IMG/VR virus record: IMGVR_UViG_3300044492_000070
Coordinates: 1 to 46,279 of that record
DNA from: a virus
Length of the DNA: 46,279 nucleotides
Direction: 5' to 3' (one strand)
Shown in pieces: positions 39,420-46,279 of this stretch (the stretch's first letter is position 1; every line of letters starts with the position of its first letter). The notes beneath the pieces were generated by a model. It had not been told where the DNA came from and made no database searches. It was given only the letters and a program-made list of their open reading frames with translations. The translations under genes were made by a program, and so were the position numbers.

Positions 39420-40478
39420 CTACCGCTCGGTCTGATACCCCGGAATCGCCCCGTCCCAACCCTTGGCCGCGACCTCTTCATCGAACTCGTCCCAGAAGCT
39501 GCCCTGCCTCTTCGGGGGTGCCTGATGGACGGTTCCGTTGCCGACTCCGGCCGCGGCCTCGCGGAGCCGCTCCTCCGCCACCCGCGCAGCAACCTCGTCG
39601 TCCCGGGCGACCTTCTGCACGGTGACCTGGGAGGACTGGGCTAGATCCCAGACCGCCCTCACCGACATCGAGCGGATCTCCGGGTTGGGCGACATCATCC
39701 CCCGCACGAACGGGTTGGTGTCACCCAGTTCCGAAGCCTTGGCGAGGATGACGTTACCGTGCTGCTGCACGTTCAGCCCCACCTCGCTGAATGACTGCGC
39801 CAGCGCTTCACGGTACTGGGCCTGTGGATCTGGCGCAGGCTGGGAGTAGGCGGCGACGACGCGAGCATGGAGGTCTCGAACCCGTGCCGACTGCGACTCT
39901 CCCTGTGTGGCCCATCTGTCGAGGATCGACCCATACAGATCCCGTCTGTCGTTCTCCAGGGCGGCGACGGCGAATGCGGCAGGGTCTTCCGACTCGACCG
40001 CCATGTCCACCCAGTCCGACTCGTCTTCCGTCAGGTCGGAGCGCTCATGCAGGGAGGCGACCCGGCGACGGGTGTCCTCCTCCTCCATCAGACGGCGCTG
40101 CTCCTGAAGCTCCGCCTGCGAGCGGCCGACCATTCTCTCGGCCTCGTAGCGGGACTCTGCGAGCTTGGCGATCTGCGGGTCAGCGAGGTTCAGGTCGTCC
40201 CCGAACTGCTTGCGCGCCCAGACTGCGTACTCGGGCTCCTCGACGGTCTCTGGCAACGCCGGCTCATCGGGAGTCTCAACCTGCGTCGTCTCCGGCTTCT
40301 CCTCGAAGACGGGATCGGGGAGGATTTTTTCCTCCTCCACCTCCGGGGTCTCAACTTGGGATTCCAAGTTGTCAGGCTCCGGGGTCTCCGCCTGTGCCTC
40401 CGGGCTGAACACCGTCTCGGTCAGGAAGTCGGCGAAGTCACCTTCGTCCATCCGTTCGTCGTCTGCGATTCCACTCAC
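39420..40478 (-). CDS. Scaffolding-like protein
   Basis: A 352-residue protein from GTG 40478 behind AGAAAGGG. The first 100 residues are acidic and disordered (PEAQAETPEPD, EEKILPDPVFEEKPETTQVE) and contain NLESQV from palindrome copy 16. The middle is a Glu/Arg coiled coil (SQAELQEQRRLMEEED); the end is a small basic domain. This acidic-coil-basic layout next to portal and capsid is that of scaffolding proteins. Confidence 0.75.
   Translation of the reverse strand: MSGIADDERMDEGDFADFLTETVFSPEAQAETPEPDNLESQVETPEVEEEKILPDPVFEEKPETTQVETPDEPALPETVEEPEYAVWARKQFGDDLNLADPQIAKLAESRYEAERMVGRSQAELQEQRRLMEEEDTRRRVASLHERSDLTEDESDWVDMAVESEDPAAFAVAALENDRRDLYGSILDRWATQGESQSARVRDLHARVVAAYSQPAPDPQAQYREALAQSFSEVGLNVQQHGNVILAKASELGDTNPFVRGMMSPNPEIRSMSVRAVWDLAQSSQVTVQKVARDDEVAARVAEERLREAAAGVGNGTVHQAPPKRQGSFWDEFDEEVAAKGWDGAIPGYQTER
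40353..40370. repeat. Dispersed palindrome copy 16 (in coding sequence)
   Basis: AACTTGGGATTCCAAGTT, read leftward as NLESQV in the acidic part of the scaffold gene. Confidence 0.95.
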
Positions 40479-40489
40479 GTTGGCCCTTT

Positions 40490-40789
40490 CTATTCGTCGC
40501 CGTCAGTCTCGATCCCCTGTCTTCGGAGGAACGCATTGAGCGAGTTCTCTGCGGAAGGAGGGGTGCCGAGGATCCATCTGACCGCGGCGATGAAACCGCG
40601 GATCTCGTCCAGCTTACGCTGCTCGGCACCGTTCGGGGACAGGGCGATGTTCAGCGCCAGCTTCTCGAGCTTGACGATCTTCTTCTCGCCCTCCTCCACG
40701 AACGTCCCCCAGTAGGGGTTCTTGTAGATCGAGGAGACCTCACCTTGACGGCGTCGAAGCTCGTTCTCCTGCTCGCGGGTGAGAGGCAC
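40490..40789 (-). CDS. Hypothetical protein between portal and scaffold
   Basis: A 99-residue helical, charged protein (MPLTREQENELRRRQGEVSS...). It starts with GTG at 40789 overlapping the portal stop. Unrecognised; place suggests a head-assembly factor. Confidence 0.7.
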   Translation of the reverse strand: MPLTREQENELRRRQGEVSSIYKNPYWGTFVEEGEKKIVKLEKLALNIALSPNGAEQRKLDEIRGFIAAVRWILGTPPSAENSLNAFLRRQGIETDGDE

Positions 40790-42660
40790 TACTGCTGTCG
40801 CCCAGCAGGAGCAAGCGCCGAACCGGACGACGCTTGCGCCGCCGCCGCGACCTGCGGATCAGGGCGTGCGGTCAGGCCCGGTGCCATCCCGGGGACAGGA
40901 GGTGCCTGGGTCTGAGCCTGCTGGACGTTCCCGGCAGACGGCGTTGATGTCTGCACAGGAGCTTGGGCTGCGCCTGCCGTGCCCGGATCCGGCATGAAGT
41001 ACTTGGGCTTGTCGCGGATGTCGTAGGCGTCGAGCAGGTTCTCCATGTACGCCTTCATGTTGACCGGGCAGAGGGCCGCGACTCCGGCCGCTGCCTGCAT
41101 CAGCGCCTGGGCGGAAGCTCTCCGCTCGCCCTGGAGCATCACGTCGTCGAGGACGTTCACCTGAACGTCGAAGTCGCCCTGCAAGTCGAGCGGGTTCAGC
41201 ACCATCAGCGCCTCGGCCCCGGACTTGCCGACCACCTGGATGATCCGATCCTTCCGCATCATCTGGCCCATCAGCCCGAGGAACTGCTCACCGACCTGAG
41301 CGAAGGCCCAGGCGTAATGCTGCTTTCGGGCCTGGATGATCTTCTGCGCGATCCCGGTGATGATGTTCATGCCCGTCGCCGTCTGCTGGTCGATGGTGCC
41401 GGAGCTCACCCCACCCGCCATCGGCAGACCGCCCATGATGTTCTGGAGGTCGCCCTTGAGAAGCTGCTCGGTGGCGAGCGTCATCTCACCAAGGGTCGGA
41501 TCGACGGGAAGCTGCTTCACCTGCTCGGTGTCCTCCACGAACCACTGGGCGCCGGGGAAGAACTCGAAGGCGTCCGGGTCATCCACGTCGCTTCGGATCA
41601 GCGTGATGTGGTTGTTCATGATCTTGATGTTGTCGAGGCGCTGGTTCTGCATCGACCAGAGGTACTCCTGAATCTGGGCCAGCGACTCGACCACGGAGAT
41701 GCCGTCCATCTGGAAGGCGTCCGGCATCGCGGAGCAGACGACGAAGGGCTTGCGCCCGTTGCGGTACGGGTTCGGGATGTCGGAGAGGACGACGGTTCGA
41801 GCGGCGACGGTGATCACCCTGTCGTCCGTCCAGTATTCGAGGACTTCGATCAGGCCAGCGGTGCGCTCCTGATTGCGGAGAAGCTGCTCGCGGTCGGTGT
41901 ACTGCTGCTCGAGCTGGCTGTTCTGCGCGTTCTTGACCTCGTCCACGTTCTTGTACAGACCCGCCTGCTCCTTCTCCTTCAGGCACTGGTAGGTCTCCCA
42001 CGACCTGTCGATCACCCAGGCGGCGTCATCGACTCCCTGCGCCGACTCTGGCCGGAAGAAGTCCCGCACATCCCTGACGATCATCGTCGGGCCGTCGAAG
42101 GTGGTGACGGTCTGCTCCTTCTCCTCCGTGGTCGGGAACGTCTGCACCACCGTCCCGTACTGATCCATGATCTGGGCCTCGGTCGGAGTGAGGACGGTGC
42201 GCTTCGTCTTCCGCGTCTTCCAGACCACCTTGGCGACCGTCTTCCCTGCGATCAGATCCTGCTGCATGAACGGGCGCTGCTTCAGGTGGAAGTCGTCGTT
42301 CTGCATCGCCCACTCAAGCGCCGCTGATGCGATCCTCCCCGACGATGTTCGGGCCAGGATGATCTCGACAGCCTCGAACGGTTGGGGGCGAGGCTTCACC
42401 TCCCAGCGCGGGTTCGGGTCGAGCATGGTGGCGATCATCCCCTCGACCGTCTGGAGGATGTACGGCGTCGTCAGGTTGGAGCGCCAGGAGTCCGTCCCCG
42501 ATTGGCGCTTCTCCGCGATCCCGCGGTAGGCGCGGTAGCGGGTCTCGACCTTCTGGGCGTAGTTGGAGGAGAACTTCTCCGCTTCGTTCATTGCGCCCGT
42601 GACGAGATTGAGGGCGTCGTTCGCCTCGATCTCGGTGTACGGGTCGACGTTCTTGCTCAT
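40789..42660 (-). CDS. Portal protein
   Basis: A 623-residue protein. SWRSNLTTPYILQTVEGMIA then MLDPNPRWEVKPR, a helical stem region, QEYLWSMQNQRLDNIKIMNN (the conserved portal helix) and a Pro/Gln-rich C-terminus (PAGNVQQAQTQAPPVPG-like) are typical of podovirus/SU10-type portals. It forms the dodecameric ring that carries DNA into the head. The gene lies two genes after terminase. ATGA-type overlap with the 42657-43064 gene. Confidence 0.88.
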   Translation of the reverse strand: MSKNVDPYTEIEANDALNLVTGAMNEAEKFSSNYAQKVETRYRAYRGIAEKRQSGTDSWRSNLTTPYILQTVEGMIATMLDPNPRWEVKPRPQPFEAVEIILARTSSGRIASAALEWAMQNDDFHLKQRPFMQQDLIAGKTVAKVVWKTRKTKRTVLTPTEAQIMDQYGTVVQTFPTTEEKEQTVTTFDGPTMIVRDVRDFFRPESAQGVDDAAWVIDRSWETYQCLKEKEQAGLYKNVDEVKNAQNSQLEQQYTDREQLLRNQERTAGLIEVLEYWTDDRVITVAARTVVLSDIPNPYRNGRKPFVVCSAMPDAFQMDGISVVESLAQIQEYLWSMQNQRLDNIKIMNNHITLIRSDVDDPDAFEFFPGAQWFVEDTEQVKQLPVDPTLGEMTLATEQLLKGDLQNIMGGLPMAGGVSSGTIDQQTATGMNIITGIAQKIIQARKQHYAWAFAQVGEQFLGLMGQMMRKDRIIQVVGKSGAEALMVLNPLDLQGDFDVQVNVLDDVMLQGERRASAQALMQAAAGVAALCPVNMKAYMENLLDAYDIRDKPKYFMPDPGTAGAAQAPVQTSTPSAGNVQQAQTQAPPVPGMAPGLTARPDPQVAAAAQASSGSALAPAGRQQ

Positions 42661-43064
42661 CCGCCGAGCGCCTGCGACAGCTTGTTGTCCTTCGCCTGCT
42701 CGCCGCCGAGGATCTTCTGCAACGAGGCCAGCGACCCGGTCACCTGGGAGCCGCGCTCGTCGTCGTCATCGAGGTCGAACGCTGCCTTCAGATGCTCGAT
42801 GGCCTGACGGATGTGGTCGATGGGAGACATCTCCGAATCGGCAGGCATCATCTCGTCCTCGCCCATCCCGGCCCCCGGGCCTTCGGTCAGCATCGGCCCT
42901 CCGCCGCCCTCCATCGGCATCCCCTCGCTGAGCCCAGGCGGTGGCCCCATGTCCGGCGGAGCGCCGCCGCCGCCAAGCGCGGCCATCAACTCTGGAGGAA
43001 GACCGCCGCCGCCACCCGGGGGCGCGTCCATCGGCGGTGCATCCGGTGGCATCATCATCCCCAT
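42657..43064 (-). CDS. Gly/Pro/Met-rich head-region protein
   Basis: A 135-residue protein. The N-terminal 75 residues are low-complexity Gly/Pro/Met (MMMPPDAPPMDAPPGGGGGL); the remainder is a helical acidic domain (SPIDHIRQAIEHLKAAFDLD). AAGGGAGAC lies before the ATG. It occurs beside portals in several phages; role unknown. Palindrome copy 17 lies 53 bp upstream. Confidence 0.65.
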   Translation of the reverse strand: MGMMMPPDAPPMDAPPGGGGGLPPELMAALGGGGAPPDMGPPPGLSEGMPMEGGGGPMLTEGPGAGMGEDEMMPADSEMSPIDHIRQAIEHLKAAFDLDDDDERGSQVTGSLASLQKILGGEQAKDNKLSQALGG

Positions 43065-43116
43065 CTCAGTCTCCCTTGTCGGCGTTCACCCAGCCAGTAT
43101 GCGCGAGACGGAGGAC

Positions 43117-43134
43117 AACTTGGGATTCCAAGTT
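43117..43134. repeat. Dispersed palindrome copy 17
   Basis: AACTTGGGATTCCAAGTT; read leftward its first bases help form the terminase stop codon (TAA). It stands in the gap before the 42657-43064 gene. Confidence 0.95.
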
Positions 43135-44722
43135 ACTCCCACGCATACGAGGGGCGGTACTTTCGCTTCTTCCTCCGCTTCCTGGCGTCGTTCGGATGCG
43201 CCCCGTACTGGCGGTACATCTCGAGCGCGATGCAGAACGCCATCACCCGGTCGTCGTGGCATCCGTTGGAAGCGGCAGGGGAGGGATTGACGGGGCGCTT
43301 GACGAACGTCTTGCACTCAAGCACCAAGTCCATCGGCATGAACGGCAGCACCTTCTCCCTGATCGCCTGCTCCGCCTGGTTGATGATCAGCGGCCTCGTC
43401 TTCGAGGAGATCGGGAACCCGTAGGCCGCGGCTGGCTTCCAGTCCGGCCTGTCCCCGGCGACGTGGCGGTAGAGCTTCGGGTAGGCAGGCCGTCCTTTCC
43501 TGCCATCCCGAAGCGCCACCACGATAGCGTCTCCGTAGCCGCCGCCCTGCTCGACCGCGACACGGGCGGTGTGGAACATCCGTCCCGTGAAGTGGATCTG
43601 CTCGGCGGCGATGTCCGAGTCGATCCGCGAGTGGAACTCGGCACAGAGCTTCATCTCCGTCAGGTCGATGACGTAGAAGCAGGTGTAGTCCTCTCCCCGG
43701 CCTGTCGCCGCGTCGACCGCAATCGCGTACTCGTGGTTCTCCTCTGGCGGATGCCACAGCTTGATCCAGCCGTCCTTGCGCTTGGTCAGCGTGGCCTTCG
43801 CCCCGGTCTCGTCGGTCGCCCACTGGAATCGGTACTTCGGCTCCGGTGCTGACGCCGCGTACTCGGCCAGCGCTTCCGTGTCGAACCAGCAGCCAGCCGT
43901 TCCCATGAAGGCGTCGGCAGGGGTGAGCGGATACTGCTCGGCCCGGTCGTGTTCGGAAAGAGCTCGGGCCACGCGGTCGTACCACGCCTCGTCTCTTCGG
44001 GGATGGTTCGTCCACGGAAGGAAGGACGCTGTCACCCCTCTCTCTTCCGCGTTCATCCAGAGGTCGTAGAAGATGCCGCCGATCCCGTTCGCGGTGGAGA
44101 CGATGATGATCTGGCCTCCGTCAGCGACGACAGGGATGAAGGCTTTCCACCCTTCCTCGGCGTACTGGTGCCGTGCGAACTCGTCGAGGATGACGAGGGT
44201 CGCCACCTCGCCGTGTCCCGCTCGAGGTGTCGAGGGCATGGCGACAAGCGACGAGATCTTGCCGTCAGGGAAGACCCACTCGATCCTCTCTGTCGGCCTT
44301 CCTTTCGACGGCTTGATCACCTTGGCCCCGAAGCGAAGATGCTCGGGCGTGTTCTCCCACAGATCCCAGGCGCGGTTGATCAGCTTCCCTGCCTCGGTCT
44401 CGTTGATCGAGACGCAGATCGCCCTGGTTCCCGGCGTAGCCAAGACCTTCCAGAGTCCGTATCCGATAGCCAACCATGAGATCCCAAGCTGTCGGGCCTT
44501 CAGCCTGAGCGAGATCCGCTCGTCGCGGAAGGCGGTCAACTCTGCGTACTGCCACTCCCAGCCGTTGTCGAACCCGAACTGGAACACCTCTCCTGTCCGG
44601 GCGTCAACGGCTTTCGTGTGCCGCAGCCACTCGCCCGGATGCTCGTGCGAGCGGTCGATCTCCGCCTTCATCCGCTCGTATCGGATCTTGACCGCTGACT
44701 GGATCTCCTCCCGTGTCGCCAC
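43133..44722 (-). CDS. Terminase large subunit
   Basis: A 529-residue protein from GTG 44722. Motor part: LRLKARQLGISWLAIGYG (deviant Walker A, near residue 75) and ATLVILDEFARH (Walker B, near 170), then IIIVSTANGIGG (motif III). Nuclease part: YAIAVDAATGRGEDYTCFYV (first metal Asp), and SNGCHDDRVMAFCIALE (last Asp pair). This is a complete packaging ATPase-nuclease. No small terminase was recognised beside it. Confidence 0.93.
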   Translation of the reverse strand: MATREEIQSAVKIRYERMKAEIDRSHEHPGEWLRHTKAVDARTGEVFQFGFDNGWEWQYAELTAFRDERISLRLKARQLGISWLAIGYGLWKVLATPGTRAICVSINETEAGKLINRAWDLWENTPEHLRFGAKVIKPSKGRPTERIEWVFPDGKISSLVAMPSTPRAGHGEVATLVILDEFARHQYAEEGWKAFIPVVADGGQIIIVSTANGIGGIFYDLWMNAEERGVTASFLPWTNHPRRDEAWYDRVARALSEHDRAEQYPLTPADAFMGTAGCWFDTEALAEYAASAPEPKYRFQWATDETGAKATLTKRKDGWIKLWHPPEENHEYAIAVDAATGRGEDYTCFYVIDLTEMKLCAEFHSRIDSDIAAEQIHFTGRMFHTARVAVEQGGGYGDAIVVALRDGRKGRPAYPKLYRHVAGDRPDWKPAAAYGFPISSKTRPLIINQAEQAIREKVLPFMPMDLVLECKTFVKRPVNPSPAASNGCHDDRVMAFCIALEMYRQYGAHPNDARKRRKKRKYRPSYAWE

Positions 44723-44731
44723 GGAGGAAGC

Positions 44732-44941
44732 CTACGGTGCGAAGACGAGCGGTGCGGTGATCGCCGCCAGCCCGTTCTTCAAGGCGTAGTGCGGAAGGCA
44801 GAGACCGTCAGCGACAGCGACCCCGTTGATCGTCGTGATGTGCGGCTTGCCGCAGGGGTTGTTGTCGGAGTAGTCGTTGAACGGAGGCCCGGTGTGCGGA
44901 GCGGCCTGACGAGTTCCTCGAGGCAGGGCAGAGCAGGCCAT
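44732..44941 (-). CDS. Small Cys/His protein
   Basis: A 69-residue protein (TAATG overlap with the upstream gene). NPCGKPHITTINGVAVADGL followed by CLPHYALK suggests a single zinc site. The first residues resemble a lipobox-like start (MACSALPRG) but without a long hydrophobic part. Unknown. Confidence 0.55.
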   Translation of the reverse strand: MACSALPRGTRQAAPHTGPPFNDYSDNNPCGKPHITTINGVAVADGLCLPHYALKNGLAAITAPLVFAP

Positions 44942-45156
44942 TAGGAGACCTGGGCTGGCCTGCGCGGTGCTGGCTTCTTCGCCTTCGCCGGAGGCTCATA
45001 GCCCTCAATCGGGACGAGCCTCTCACCGTGGCCGAAGCGGTGAATGAAGTGCATCGAGCAGTACGCCTCCCCGTCGGGGCCGCGCCAGCGAGCGTGCGAC
45101 GGCTCGCCCAGGTCTCCCTGGTTGGCGATGCAGTCGGGGCAGAGGACGACGGTCAT
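44941..45156 (-). CDS. Small zinc-binding protein
   Basis: A 71-residue protein. CPDCIANQGDLGEPSHARWR and CSMHFIHRFGHG make a CxxC...CxxH site. A Lys/Pro-rich tail follows (KAKKPAPRRPAQ). ATGA overlap with the next gene upstream. Possibly DNA-binding; a small-terminase role cannot be shown. Confidence 0.7.
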   Translation of the reverse strand: MTVVLCPDCIANQGDLGEPSHARWRGPDGEAYCSMHFIHRFGHGERLVPIEGYEPPAKAKKPAPRRPAQVS

Positions 45157-45584
45157 GCGACCACCAGCTTCGCGTTCCCGGCCAGGGTGTTGCCGACCTG
45201 CTCGGTGAGCGAGTAGGTGCCTGCCGCGCCCCACGTCGTCGGGACGAGCGGCGGCGGCGCGGGGGCAACCCCGGCGACGATGTTCGCGGAGGCGGGAGTC
45301 CCAGACTCGACCGAGACGGTCGCGGGGATCGCGCCACCGATTGAGACCGCGAGCGGCCCGGTCGGGTTCGACTCGACCGCGTAGATGCCCAGGGTGTTGG
45401 CGAGGCGCTGAAGCGCTGCCTGCTGCGCTCGACCGTTGGGCTGGATGGATCCTGCGAGGCACTGGCGCTTCGCTCCACCGGGGGCGTTCGCGTTGCGGCT
45501 GATCTTGTTCAGCAACTCCGTGCGCCGCCCGACCGGAATCCGGTTGATCACGCTGGCTTCCTTGGCTGCGGTGAATGGCTGCAT
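45153..45584 (-). CDS. Hypothetical protein
   Basis: A 143-residue protein starting at ATG 45584 behind GAGGAGGACTG. Helical start (AAKEASVINRIPVGRRTELL), then an Ala/Pro/Val-rich beta part resembling a fibre or surface domain. Its start overlaps the holin-like stop. Unknown. Confidence 0.65.
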   Translation of the reverse strand: MQPFTAAKEASVINRIPVGRRTELLNKISRNANAPGGAKRQCLAGSIQPNGRAQQAALQRLANTLGIYAVESNPTGPLAVSIGGAIPATVSVESGTPASANIVAGVAPAPPPLVPTTWGAAGTYSLTEQVGNTLAGNAKLVVA

Positions 45585-45844
45585 CAGTCCTCCTCGGTGT
45601 CCCTTGGATGATCGCCGTGGGATCGGACAGCAGTCCGGTAGCCGACAAAACCTCCCCCGACGAAGCCGCCGAGAAGTCCGACCATGCCGCCGCCCCAGCC
45701 CGACAGCACCTGGGTCGCGTTCTCCGACAGGGGCGCATCGCTCTTCACCGCCGTGTAGAGGACGGCGAAGCAGAAGAGGTTGAAGCCGATGACGAAGCCG
45801 ATGGCGATGATGACCGCCACCCACTCGGTGCCGCGCTGTCTCAT
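45584..45844 (-). CDS. Holin-like membrane protein
   Basis: An 86-residue protein. Residues 8-31 (WVAVIIAIGFVIGFNLFCFA) form one membrane helix; residues 47-66 are a Gly-rich second span (GWGGGMVGLLGGFVGGGFVG); the C-terminus is charged (HGDHPRDTEED). Size and layout fit a holin, and the endolysin lies 72 bp upstream on the circle. It should open the membrane for the endolysin at lysis. Confidence 0.75.
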   Translation of the reverse strand: MRQRGTEWVAVIIAIGFVIGFNLFCFAVLYTAVKSDAPLSENATQVLSGWGGGMVGLLGGFVGGGFVGYRTAVRSHGDHPRDTEED

Positions 45845-45868
45845 GGGGACAGCATGGCTACAACGACA

Positions 45869-45890
45869 GACGGCCCCTGTAAGGGCCGTC
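45869..45890 (-). other. Stem-loop between endolysin and holin-like genes
   Basis: GACGGCCC pairs with GGGCCGTC (8 bp) with a 6-base loop, in the 72-bp gap after the endolysin stop. No T run; it may be a transcript-processing or attenuator hairpin that sets the endolysin-to-holin ratio. Confidence 0.5.
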
Positions 45891-45916
45891 CGTCAGCACA
45901 TCTACCGCCTCAGATT

Positions 45917-46279
45917 CTAGTGGTCTTGGAACTGCTTCCGCATCGTCGGGATGCCGGACACGGAGTAGTTGTTCCCGTGCTTCAACTCCTTGCCGTTGCC
46001 CCAGATGTTCTCGACGTTGATCCCGATGTGGGCGTGGGGCGTGTAGCCGCTCCAGGCACCGACCTTGCCGATGGTCGATCCCTTGTTGATGACCTTCCCG
46101 ACGGCGGGAGCCTCGACCATGTGGCCGATCCAGAACTCGATCCCCGAGTCCACCCCGATCAGGTAGCAGGCATCACCCGGATTGGAGCTTGACGCCTTCG
46201 TCACCTTCACCTTCTCGGGCGCGAGGATCGCCGTCCCCTTCGTCCAGATCGTGTCGGTGGCGGGGAAGAGCGCGATCCC
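45917..46279 (-). CDS. Endolysin (3' part; continues at 1-541)
   Basis: The 3' portion of the endolysin described at 1-541. From the circular join at 46152 it encodes VDSGIEFWIGHMVEAPAVGK, GYTPHAHIGINVENIWGNGK and the C-terminus (TMRKQFQDH), that is, the LytM/M23 zinc-site half. Bases 46153-46279 duplicate 1-127. Confidence 0.75.
   Translation of the reverse strand, partial: GIALFPATDTIWTKGTAILAPEKVKVTKASSSNPGDACYLIGVDSGIEFWIGHMVEAPAVGKVINKGSTIGKVGAWSGYTPHAHIGINVENIWGNGKELKHGNNYSVSGIPTMRKQFQDH
46153..46279. repeat. Terminal overlap, right copy
   Basis: Identical to 1-127; see that entry. It proves the contig closes into a 46152-bp circle. Confidence 0.95.

Noticed and set aside
40320-40335. 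A6 run in the scaffold gene as a frameshift site
   Set aside because: No proper XXXYYYZ heptamer in the reading frame and no downstream overlapping gene that would be fused.
878-43134. CRISPR array interpretation of the dispersed repeat
   Set aside because: The copies are 0.7-8.5 kb apart with genes between, not regularly spaced with short spacers, and no cas adaptation genes exist; the Cas4-like nuclease is of the phage recombination type.

Overview
The window is a complete circular phage genome written out linearly. Bases 1-127 recur exactly at 46153-46279, and one lysis gene reads in frame across the join, so the unique circle is 46152 bp. GC-rich sequence, frequent GTG starts, near-leaderless promoters, a gram-positive/actinobacterial type SOS box (CGAAC-N4-GTTCG) and peptidoglycan hydrolases without Rz/Rz1-type spanins point to an actinobacterial host. 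There is no tape-measure protein, major tail tube or sheath. The late region instead has a portal, a DUF5309/SU10-like capsid, a nozzle-like protein and a very large virion protein beside a peptidoglycan hydrolase, which suggests a short-tailed (podovirus-like) virion. No integrase, DNA polymerase, primase, tRNA or CRISPR was seen.

Layout. Leftward: a block of small genes (4518 down to 2904) and a second block (1271 down to 542) lead across the join into the lysis genes (M23 endolysin, holin-like), terminase, portal, scaffold, capsid and tail genes, ending with a two-domain peptidoglycan hydrolase at 22001. A separate leftward pair (HNH protein and a 264-residue protein) lies at 6767-5755. 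Rightward: the early/accessory region runs from 6919 to 21850. It holds many small zinc-ribbon-like or membrane proteins, an amidoligase plus class II glutamine amidotransferase pair, a SLOG-fold protein, a possible helicase-loader-like protein, a secreted lysozyme-like enzyme, SSB, a RecB/Cas4-like Fe-S nuclease, HNH-like and LexA-like DNA-binding proteins. Two rightward genes stand apart: a 554-residue ORF at 1283-2947 surrounded by leftward genes, and a self-contained cassette at 4861-5756 with its own promoter, gene and terminator.

The most striking structure is an 18-bp palindrome, AACTTGG-GATT-CCAAGTT, present 17 times. Copies sit mainly at gene boundaries just before ribosome binding sites, sometimes supply a stop codon, and sometimes are read through as protein. 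One copy forms the core of a 13-bp-arm hairpin where the two convergent halves of the genome meet. It could be an operator for a phage regulator or a short RNA hairpin used for mRNA processing or translation. Other items of note are a perfect SOS-box match in front of ssb in a phage that also carries a protease-less LexA-type winged helix, the amidoligase with an N-terminal array of four Cys-rich repeats, a pair of near-identical early promoters, and an 18-bp inverted repeat flanking the cassette gene.

Replication probably depends on the host replisome, since only SSB, the nuclease and possible loader/initiation accessory proteins are visible. Function calls rest on motifs read by eye; no database search was run.
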